64,000 nt of DNA from JAKFDI01 sp036676235 (GTDB taxonomy: Bacteria > Pseudomonadota > Gammaproteobacteria > Burkholderiales > Burkholderiaceae_C). Under the pieces are notes generated by a model. That model did no database searches, was not told where the DNA came from, and saw nothing but the letters and a program-made list of their open reading frames with translations. This document shows, one piece after another, positions 36,160 to 44,600 of this stretch; position 1 is the first letter of the stretch, and each line of letters starts with the position of its first letter. The stretch covers positions 48,411-112,410 of the forward strand of contig JAKFDI010000008.1 of NCBI GenBank assembly GCA_036676235.1, read 5' to 3'. The translations under genes and the position numbers were made by a program.

Positions 36160-38139
36160 TCAGCGAGTGATGCCCAACGCGCCGAACAACGCATCGGTGG
36201 CCGTCATGTCCGGCCGCAGGCTCACGACGCTGCGCGGCTTGCTGTGGTAACCGTAGAACACGCTGCCCCCGCGCTCCACGAAGAGGCGCGTGTACGTGAG
36301 CGGCGCCGCGGCCGCCGGCATGCGGCTGAACCGCAGGACGCGCGCATCGCCCAATACCTCGATCGCATAGGTGCCGGTGCCGATGGGGTCGCAGTTCCTT
36401 GCCGAACCACTGCTGGCCAGAAGCAGGCAGCTATAGAAATTGGCCACCTTCCCTCCGGCGAAGGCGACCCGGATCGAGCGCTGGTTGGTATACGTCGGGT
36501 CGCTCTGCGGTGCATCCACCGTGCCGATGCTGATGGTGCTGTTGCTCCACCATTCGTTGCGGCCCGCCGCGGGGTTGTACACGCAAGGGGTGCCGGGATA
36601 GCCCGCGGCCATTTCCTCGAGTGTGGCGGGACGCACGTGAAAGGTCGCAAAGTTGTCGTTCGTCACTTTGCTGCATTCGGACCCGGCTGCCGATGACCCG
36701 CCCGAGGCCACCGCTGGGACGTAGGCGACGACCACATCGACGGGGTTGTAGCCATCCGGCGCCGAAGTGCTTTCCGTAGAGCTGAAGGTCCACAGCGTCG
36801 CCCCGGCCGGGAACACCTTGTTGGCGATCAGCGGGTCGTCCGGCGACGGTCCCCAGGTTGCGAGATCGCCCTCGGTGTCTGCACTGGGGAAGGCCCGGAT
36901 CTCGGCCACGACCTCGGACATGAGTCGGCCGCCAATGTCCTTGGGCACACGGCGGCTGAGGCCCTTGTATGTGTCGCAGTAGAGCGATTCGGCAGCCGCG
37001 GAGGCCGCGTAGGGCGTGATGGCGTGTACGTGAGTGGTCGGGCACTGGTACCACTGCGATCCGGTCCAGTAGAAATCGTTGCGCGTGTAGGCCGCTGTCT
37101 CGCCCCAGGTCTGCACCGTACCGCCCTGGGCGCGCTTGCGCTTCTCGGTGAAGCGGCGCAGGCCGTTGTTGGCATCGGGCGTGTTCTGCTCCGCCGTGGC
37201 CTCGAAGGTGCGGAAATACCAGTTGCCCGCATCCGCATAGGTGAACCAGCGCAGGCTCATGCTGGCTGCCGTCGTGTCAGCGACCGGCTCCGAGGTCACC
37301 AGCATCCTGAACCCTTCCAGCGTCTGCACCACCATATCTGCCGATGGCGCGCCGATGCGGTCCGCGGCAAAGGCGTCGACGCTGGCCTTCAGCGCCGCAT
37401 CCGTGCGCGCGGCGTCGGAAGCGGCGATGGCGGCCAGTTGCTGCACGTTGGCGGCGAGGACCTGATGCGCGAGCCGCGTCACATCGGCCCGCGTGATGGT
37501 GGCGCCGGCGCTGTCTTGGCGGCCCTCGGCGCTCTTGAACGCCTCCATGGCCTTTTGCTGCGCCAGCACCAGCACACGCGCCAGGTCCCTGGCCCGGAGT
37601 GCCAGCGTCGCATCGCTGCCCTGCATCGGATTGCCGAGCAGCGACCCGCCGAACCCGAGCTGTTGGCGCAAACCGCCATCGGCCTGCGCGGTCGTCTGAC
37701 CGCTCGTCTCGGCTGCGCTGGCCACCAGCGTGCTCAACGGCGTGATCGCCGTCGTGGCGTCGGCCGGCGCGCGCAGCACGAAGGGGCTTGTCACCGGGCC
37801 GTGATCGGCATCGGTCGCGTCGGTGCCGACCATCGCCAGCAGCGGGTACTTGCCGGCGTCGTCGGGCGCGATCTTCAGCGTGACGGTGCCGTCGGCCGCA
37901 CTGCGGCCCGAGGGCTCACCCTCGTCGCACAGGGCGTTGGCGTTCCTGTCGAGACATACCAGCGCATTGCCGATGGCGCCGTCGATGACGCGGGTGGGCA
38001 GGTCGACGGTCGAGGCGTCGGTGGGCGTGGCGTCGTCGCCTCCACCACCTCCACAGGCAGCGAGCAGCAGCACGGCGCCGGCGATGGCCGACAGGGCCGG
38101 CAGCCGGGATGGACGGATGGGATGGCAAATGGTGGTCAT
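36160..38139 (-). CDS. large lipoprotein, function unknown
   Basis: A 659-residue predicted lipoprotein. The signal ends in lipobox LAAC with Cys29, then a Gly run (CGGGGG) and an acidic linker. The region about 55-110 (ALVCLDRNANALCDEGEPSG) looks like a small calcium-binding or carboxypeptidase-like domain with an Asn/Asp loop. A helical Ala/Gln-rich part (about 140-240) follows, then a larger beta-rich region with Cys pairs (CPTTH, YCDTYKG, GSECSK, CVYNP) and many Trp/Tyr. No enzyme motif was recognised. AGGAG precedes the ATG at 38139; the frame extends upstream without homology. It is probably cotranscribed with the LuxR gene. Confidence 0.75.
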   Translation of the reverse strand: MTTICHPIRPSRLPALSAIAGAVLLLAACGGGGGDDATPTDASTVDLPTRVIDGAIGNALVCLDRNANALCDEGEPSGRSAADGTVTLKIAPDDAGKYPLLAMVGTDATDADHGPVTSPFVLRAPADATTAITPLSTLVASAAETSGQTTAQADGGLRQQLGFGGSLLGNPMQGSDATLALRARDLARVLVLAQQKAMEAFKSAEGRQDSAGATITRADVTRLAHQVLAANVQQLAAIAASDAARTDAALKASVDAFAADRIGAPSADMVVQTLEGFRMLVTSEPVADTTAASMSLRWFTYADAGNWYFRTFEATAEQNTPDANNGLRRFTEKRKRAQGGTVQTWGETAAYTRNDFYWTGSQWYQCPTTHVHAITPYAASAAAESLYCDTYKGLSRRVPKDIGGRLMSEVVAEIRAFPSADTEGDLATWGPSPDDPLIANKVFPAGATLWTFSSTESTSAPDGYNPVDVVVAYVPAVASGGSSAAGSECSKVTNDNFATFHVRPATLEEMAAGYPGTPCVYNPAAGRNEWWSNSTISIGTVDAPQSDPTYTNQRSIRVAFAGGKVANFYSCLLLASSGSARNCDPIGTGTYAIEVLGDARVLRFSRMPAAAAPLTYTRLFVERGGSVFYGYHSKPRSVVSLRPDMTATDALFGALGITR

Positions 38140-38224
38140 GGCATGTCTCCTGGTGGTTTGCGTCCGACGCGGCGCCGAATCGCCGGCCGGGCAAGAGGCG
38201 AAGTGATTCGGCTTCGGAGGGAGA

Positions 38225-38920
38225 TCAAGACAACGGCGCCGCGCGCGGCGTGCGCAGCGCACAGACCATCGGCGGCAGCAGCGCCACCTGTTCGCACAGG
38301 GCGCGAATGCTGGCGGCGCCGGTCTTGGCGCGAACGCTTCCGACGTGAGAACGCACGGTGGACAGGGCCACGTCCTGGCGGCGCGCAATGGCCACCGGTG
38401 AATCGCCCCGGCACAGACGCACGAGAACCTGCGTCTCCGCGGGGGTCAGTCGATGGCTGAGGGCAAAGCACTGGATCGACAGTTCCTCGCACACCGTCGA
38501 GCGGCCCAGCATGAGCAGCGTCGGCGCCATCGATCCCAGGATCGCGTCGCCCAAGGGCACGACCGCGACGCGAACGCGTGCCGGCTCGTCGCCGAGCGCC
38601 AGCATGCAGCGCGCACCGCGCCCGGCGGCATCGGCAAGCGCCCGCACGAGCGCCGCCTCATCGGCGTCGCGTCGCGCTGCGACACGGCCTTCCCGCAGCC
38701 ACAGCGGACCGCCTCGCGAGAGGCTGCTGCGGGCCGCCTCGTTCGCGTACATCAGCTCGCGCCGCGCGCCGACGAGCAGCATGGCGTAGTCCACCTCGTC
38801 GAGTACTGCGCCCAACCACGGACCGTCGTCCGGCGCCGGCCGCGTGCGCGGCGCCGCGCGCATGGCGGCGTGGTGTGCGGCGCGGTCGCACGCATCACTG
38901 TGCATCACTGCTTCGAACAT
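38225..38920 (-). CDS. LuxR-type regulator with PAS-like N-terminus
   Basis: A 231-residue regulator. The N-terminal 110 residues resemble a PAS fold (LDEVDYAMLLVGARRELMYANEAARSSLSRG). The C-terminal LuxR/NarL helix-turn-helix is clear: LTPAETQVLVRLCRGDSPVAIARR, then ALSTVRSHVGSVRAKTGA. No receiver domain is present. GGAGG stands before the ATG at 38920. It is transcribed away from the response-regulator operon and towards the lipoprotein gene (85 bp gap). It may regulate one or both. Confidence 0.85.
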   Translation of the reverse strand: MFEAVMHSDACDRAAHHAAMRAAPRTRPAPDDGPWLGAVLDEVDYAMLLVGARRELMYANEAARSSLSRGGPLWLREGRVAARRDADEAALVRALADAAGRGARCMLALGDEPARVRVAVVPLGDAILGSMAPTLLMLGRSTVCEELSIQCFALSHRLTPAETQVLVRLCRGDSPVAIARRQDVALSTVRSHVGSVRAKTGAASIRALCEQVALLPPMVCALRTPRAAPLS

Positions 38921-39001
38921 GGCCCACCTCCGATCGATGACAGGAGCCGACGTGCTTGTCGAATCCGGCGGTGAAGGCTAGCGACGCGATGCCGCGCGAT
39001 G

Positions 39002-39056
39002 AATCATCCGAAAGGAGCAAAAGAGGTCCCGGCGACCGGAAATCATCCGAAAGGAG
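39002..39056. promoter_or_regulatory. direct repeats in the divergent LuxR/response-regulator gap
   Basis: AATCATCCGAAAGGAG occurs at 39002-39017 and again at 39041-39056, 39 bp apart. The second copy ends 62 bp before the response-regulator start. They may bind one of the two LuxR/NarL-type regulators encoded on either side. This is inference. Confidence 0.5.
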
Positions 39057-39118
39057 GAGTACGTCCGCCTTGTGAGCGCGGCGCCTGCTCGACACAATGA
39101 GTCGCCCGAGGAGGAGCC

Positions 39119-39802
39119 ATGCACGCGCTTCTGATCGACGACCACACGCTGTTCCGCGAAGGTCTCAAGCTGCTGCTGCGGCAGCTGCGGCCCGGCACGG
39201 ACATCCGCCAGGCCGGGTGTGTCGCGCAGGCGTGCGAGGTGCTGTGCACCCTCGGTCCGGTGGACCTCGTGCTGCTCGACCTGCAGCTTCCGAAGCCACC
39301 GGGCAGCCGGACGTCCCAGACCCAGGGCGTGGAGGCGCTGCGCGAGATGCTGGCGTTCGACGAACACCTGCCGATCGTCGTGCTGTCGGGCAACGAGGAT
39401 CCGGACATCGTGCACGAAGCGATCGACGCGGGTGCGATCGGCTTCATCAACAAGTCGATGGACTCCGACGGGCTGGCGTCAGCCGTGCAGGCCGCGCTCG
39501 AGGGCCGCGTGCCGATTCCTGCCGGCTGCCTGGACGCGATGGATGCGGCCGGAGCCGCCCTGCCCGCAGCCGATGGACATCCATCGCTTCACGCGCTTGG
39601 CCTGTCGCGGCGCCAGGTGCAGGTGCTGCGGCACATGGCGCAGGGCCAGGCGAACAAGGTGATCGCGCGCGAACTCGCCATTGCCGAGGCCACCGTGAAG
39701 ACGCACATGAAGGCCGTGTTCGAGGTGCTCGGCGTGCACAGCCGCACGCAGGCGATGTACGAGCTGGCACGGCTCGGCTGGCCGTGGCGGGACATGGCGT
39801 GA
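39119..39802 (+). CDS. NarL/FixJ-family response regulator
   Basis: A 227-residue regulator. The receiver (about 1-125) has acids DDH near 7-9 and phosphoacceptor Asp in LVLLDLQLP, followed by a loop insertion of about 10 residues (KPPGSRTSQTQG). The output domain (about 158-222) is a LuxR helix-turn-helix: LGLSRRQVQVLRHMAQGQAN, IAEATVKTHMKAVFEVLGVH. GAGGAG stands before the ATG. It overlaps the hybrid kinase by GTGA, so they form a two-component pair. Confidence 0.93.
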   Translation: MHALLIDDHTLFREGLKLLLRQLRPGTDIRQAGCVAQACEVLCTLGPVDLVLLDLQLPKPPGSRTSQTQGVEALREMLAFDEHLPIVVLSGNEDPDIVHEAIDAGAIGFINKSMDSDGLASAVQAALEGRVPIPAGCLDAMDAAGAALPAADGHPSLHALGLSRRQVQVLRHMAQGQANKVIARELAIAEATVKTHMKAVFEVLGVHSRTQAMYELARLGWPWRDMA

Positions 39803-41625
39803 GCTCGCTGCCGCTGCGCTCGGGCCAGGCGCACGACCAGGCCGCCGACACCTTGCCGGAGGCTGCGACCTTCGATGCCTCGCCCCAGGCCGTTGTCGCC
39901 GAGCGCGTGCTGCTGCTGGCCGAGCGCTCGCGCGACGCGGTGGGCGGCGTGCTGCTCGGTTGTCTGCTGATCGCCGCCGTGCTGTTTCGCCATGCGCCGT
40001 GGCCGGCGGTGGCGATCTGGATCGGCGTGTTCGTCGTCGTGAACGGTTTTCGCGTGCTGCTGAGCCGGCGGCTGCTGCACGCGGCACTGCCGCCGGATGG
40101 GCGCGTGCTGCGCTACTTCCTCGGCTTCGCCGTGGTCAACGGCTTGTGGCTCGGCGCGCTGTCGCTGGTGTTCTTCGAACCGCTGGGCATCGAGCAGCGT
40201 CTGGCGCTGACAGTGCTGATCCTGCTGGCCACGGCAGGGGGCGCGGCCACCTATGCCTCCTATGTGGCCGGCTACGTGTCCTTCGTCGCGCTGGCGGTGC
40301 CGCCCCTGGCGCTGCAGTGGGGGCTCGAAGGCGGCCGCGCCTCGGGCGTGATCGTCGTGACGCTGCTCGTGTACGGGGCGATGATGGCCGGCTTCTCGCG
40401 CTATCTCGCGAGCGTGTTCCAGCACTCGGTGCACATTCGCTTCCAGCGCGAGGCAGTGGTGCTGGCGCTGCGGGCAGAGCAGGCACAAAGCGAACGCGAG
40501 CGGCAAAAGGCCGAACAGGCCAGCCAGTCGAAATCGCGCTTTCTCGCCAATGCGAGCCATGACCTGCGCCAGCCCGCGCAGGCCCTCGCGCTCTACACCG
40601 CGGTGCTGCAGCGCAGCGCCCAGACCGACGAGCAGCACGAGATTGCCGACAACATCGCGCAGGCCAGCCGCACGCTGGGTGAACTGCTGGCGAACCTGCT
40701 GGACCTCTCGCGCCTGGATGCCGGCGCGGTGGTGGCGCATCCGCGGCCGGTGCAGTTGCGCGACCTCGTGGAGCGGCTGCGCAGCGAAGCCCAGCATCTC
40801 AGCGCCGGAAGCGCCGTCTCGGTCAGCACCGACTGCCCGCCGCTCGTGCTCGCCACCGATCCGCTGCTGCTGGAACGACTGCTGCGCAATCTCGTGCACA
40901 ACGCGCTCAAGTTCACCGATCACGGCCGGGTGCGCATGACGGTTGCCGCTGATGCGCAGACAGTCCGGATCACGGTGCGCGATACCGGGTGCGGCATTTC
41001 GCCAGCCCATTGCGAGCGGGTGTTCGACGAATTTTTCCAGGTCGGCAACACCGAGCGGGATCGCGCCCGCGGGCTCGGACTGGGCCTGTCCATCGTCAAG
41101 CGGCTCGCCGGGCTGCTGGGCGGCACGATTCACCTCGACTCCGAGCTGGGGGCCGGCTCGTCCTTCACGCTCGCCTTGCCACGCGGCGAGGTCGCCGGCC
41201 CCATGCTGTCCGCGGCGCCCCAGGCGCTGGTGCAGCCACCGCGACTGGACGGCACGCCGGTGCTGGTGATCGACGACGATCCGATGGTGCTCGCCGGCAT
41301 GCTGGCGTTGCTGCGCAGCTGGGGTGCTGAGGTCGACGGCGTAGACGGGCTGGCCGCGGCCTTGGCACTGCAGCCCGCACGGGCGTGGCGGCTGTGCCTG
41401 TGCGACCTGCGTCTTCGCGGCGGCGAGCACGGACTCGATGCGGCGACCAGCCTGCGCTCCGGCATCCCCGGCCTGAAGGTGGTGCTTGTCACCGGTGACA
41501 CCGCGCCCGACCGCATCGAGATGGCAGCCCGCAGCGGCTTCGCGCTGCTGCACAAGCCGGTGGCCGAAGCGGCCCTCGCCGCGCAGATCGTCAAGCTGTT
41601 GTCCCTGCCGGCGAGCGGCGCATGA
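39799..41625 (+). CDS. membrane hybrid histidine kinase
   Basis: A 608-residue kinase. Six or so helices (about 45-215) come first, with short loops only, so it may sense within the membrane. A coiled linker leads to the H-box SHDLRQPAQALALY, N-box NLVHNALKF, DTGCGIS and GLGLGLSIV. A C-terminal receiver (about 485-605) has IDDDP and the phosphoacceptor in LCLCDLRLRGG, with Lys in HKPV. RQPAQAL (Gln before Pro) marks the RpfC/ShkA-like histidine-kinase group. GTG at 39799 overlaps the regulator stop, and its own stop overlaps the next start by ATGA, tying it to the fusion enzyme. Confidence 0.9.
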   Translation: MSSLPLRSGQAHDQAADTLPEAATFDASPQAVVAERVLLLAERSRDAVGGVLLGCLLIAAVLFRHAPWPAVAIWIGVFVVVNGFRVLLSRRLLHAALPPDGRVLRYFLGFAVVNGLWLGALSLVFFEPLGIEQRLALTVLILLATAGGAATYASYVAGYVSFVALAVPPLALQWGLEGGRASGVIVVTLLVYGAMMAGFSRYLASVFQHSVHIRFQREAVVLALRAEQAQSERERQKAEQASQSKSRFLANASHDLRQPAQALALYTAVLQRSAQTDEQHEIADNIAQASRTLGELLANLLDLSRLDAGAVVAHPRPVQLRDLVERLRSEAQHLSAGSAVSVSTDCPPLVLATDPLLLERLLRNLVHNALKFTDHGRVRMTVAADAQTVRITVRDTGCGISPAHCERVFDEFFQVGNTERDRARGLGLGLSIVKRLAGLLGGTIHLDSELGAGSSFTLALPRGEVAGPMLSAAPQALVQPPRLDGTPVLVIDDDPMVLAGMLALLRSWGAEVDGVDGLAAALALQPARAWRLCLCDLRLRGGEHGLDAATSLRSGIPGLKVVLVTGDTAPDRIEMAARSGFALLHKPVAEAALAAQIVKLLSLPASGA

Positions 41626-44600
41626 GCGCGCAGGACGGCGAGCCGCAGCAGCCCTTGTCGGTGCCGTTCACCGATTGGCTGCGCGGCGTCGACGCCGACG
41701 CCGTGCTCGACGTTGCGGTGATCGGTTCCGGCTACGGCGGCAGCGTCGCCGCACTGCGCATGCGCAAGATGGGACGCGACGTGGTGGTGTTGGAACGCGG
41801 CTCCGAGTACCTGCCGGGCGAGTTTCCCAACGACATCGGTCAGTTGCCCAAGTACCAGCGGCTGCAGACGGCTGGGCGTGTGCTCGGGCGTGCCACGGGC
41901 CTGTTCGAGTGGCGCGCCGGGCCGGGCGTCGCCACCCTCACCGGCAACGGACTGGGCGGCGGCAGCCTCATCAACGCCGGCGTGGCCATGCGTCCGGTGC
42001 CGGAGGTCTTCATGCAGTCGCACTGGCCGGCCAGCATCCGGCTCGGCAGCGCGTCGGAGAAGGTCACCGGGCTCGATGCGGCGTTCCGTCGCGCTGAGCG
42101 CATGTTGCGCGCGCAGGCACCGGCCGCACTGCCGGCCTTCCCCAAGACACAGGCGCTAACGCGCTTCGCGCATGAGTTGGCCGTCAATCGCCGCACACGT
42201 GAGGACCGGCCTCATATCGATCCGGTGGCTGCCACCATCGACCCGAAGCGTTGCACGAACTGCGGTGACTGCGCCACCGGCTGCAACGTGATCGGCGCCA
42301 AGCTCACCTTGCGCGACACCTATCTGCGTGCGGCGCAGCGCAGCGGCGCCGTGCTCGTGTGCGGCGCACTGGTCTGGCGCATCGAGCCGCGCCCGAATGG
42401 CGGCTGGTGGCTGCACTGCATGGCCACCGAGAAATGCGGTTACCGGCCCACCGTCGCCGAATCCATCGAAGAACACGGCGTGATGCTGCGGGCGCGCCAT
42501 GTCGTGATCGCCGCCGGCACCTTCGGCAGCACCGAGTTGCTGCAGCGTTCGCGGCATCGCGCGGGTGAGCGCTTTTCCCTGTCTGTGGGCATGCTCGGCA
42601 CACGGCTGTCGGCCAACGCAGACAGCATCAGCGCTTCGGCCGACGAGCCCCGGCCCGTCGGCGCTGTCGGCTGGGGTTGCGTGCCGCGTCCGAACGAACC
42701 CGTGGGCCCGACCATCACTGCGACCGTCGACCTGCGCGGGCGCGTCGACCTGGCCGAGCAGGTGGTGATCCAGGACGGCGCCGTGCCGGGCGCGCTGGCG
42801 CGTGTCTTCCAGGAGATCCTGGCCACCACCTGGACACTTCATCACATGGGCCGGAAGTGGGTATCGCCGCGACATGTGCCAGCCGGTACCGACCCGCTGG
42901 CCGCCACTCCCGCGCTGGCCGCGCACGCACAACTGCTGCTGGCCATGGGCCACGACGGTTCGGCCGGACGCATCGTCTGGATGCCCGAGATGGATGCCTG
43001 CGTGCCCTATTGGGTGAATCCCGAGGCGGCGGCGGGCTACCGGCGCCAGGACGAGATCTTCGAGGTGCTGAAGGCGATCGGCGGCACCGCCTTGCCGTCA
43101 CCGTTGTGGCGCGGCCTCCCGAACGAAACTGCGGGCGTGCTCGGCGACCAGCCGCTGCCGCGCACGGCCATGTCGGTGCACCCGCTGGGCGGCTGCCCGA
43201 TGGGCGACAGCTTCGACACCGGCGTGGTGGACGAGTTCGGCCACGTCTGGAAGGCACCGGGCGCAGTGTGGCCCGATCTGCAGGTTCTCGACGGCTCCAT
43301 CGTGCCGACCTCCCTGGGCTGCAACCCCTTGTGGACGATCACCGCACTGGCCGAGCGGGCCATGGCGCGGCTGCGCGCCACATCGGGCGCCCCTTCGCCT
43401 GCGGCTCACCACGGTGTGCATCCCGTTGCGCCCTTGCCGCCGCGCCGCCCGCAAGCCTTGACGCGCCAGACACCGCACCCGCTCGAGGTGAGCTTGCGCG
43501 AGCGCCTTGTCTGCGGCGAGCTGCAGCTTCGCGGCAGCTTGGCGCAGGCCTGGGGCAGTTGTCCCGTCGAGGCCGATCTGGAACTGAAGATGACCACGCC
43601 CGATTGGTTGCGCACCTGGGAGGAAGCCTCGCACCGCTTTGATCTGGTCGCCGGCACGCTGCGGGTGCGCACGAAATCGGGGCAGCAGATCCGCTACGCG
43701 ATCCTGCCGGGCAGCCGCATCGAGCTGATGTCCACCGCCAGTGCGCTGCTCGGGCCAGGCCTGTTGCGTGTGTTCGTCACCTGGTGTGTGCTGCGCGGGC
43801 TGCGCGACCTGTGGCGACTTTGGCGCAGGAATGGGTTGCTCCGGCTCGTCGGCACGAGCATGGGCGGAGGTGTTGCCATGCTGCGCATGTGGCTGGCCGC
43901 ACGCGAACTTCGCACCATGCGCTACGACCTGCGGCTGAAACGCAAGGACACGGCTGGCGACATGGCGGGGCCCGATCACTTGCGGGTCTTCGTCGCCAAG
44001 GACGTGCGCTACGCCGCGACCTGCGGCGAATGGTGGCGCCATGTGGGGCGTCGCATCTCAGGCCTCTTCCGGCGCCACACCGGCGGCTCGGACGGCCCTG
44101 CGCCGCGCAGCTTGCGTGCGAGCTACGCCGCGCAGCTCACGAGCCCCCGGGTCACGCTGGCGCCCGAAGACGATCACCCGCCGCGGCGGCGCTGGCTGCC
44201 GCCGCGCCTGACCCGCGCGCGCTTCGATCTCGCGCTGCCCATGGCCATCCAGGATTCGCCGATCGTGCTCCGAGGCGCACGCGACAGCAGCGCGGCCATG
44301 CTCGAGCTGATGGCCTACCCGCTGCTGCTGCTGCGCCATGCGCTGAAGACACGGCCGCTGGACTTCCGCCTGCCCGACTACAGCGGCCGGCCGTACGCCG
44401 ACCCGGTCGATGGCGACGAGCTCAACCTGCGCGCCGCTGCGGCGAGTCAGGCGAGCGACGTGCGACCCACGCTCACGTGGATCGAGGTGCCGCGCGGCGA
44501 GTCGTCTTCGGCCGACGGACGCGATCCGACCACGCCCGTGCGCCTGCCGATCTGGCGCTATGCGCGGCCGCCCGGCGCGCCGCAGAGCGAGGAGCGATTC

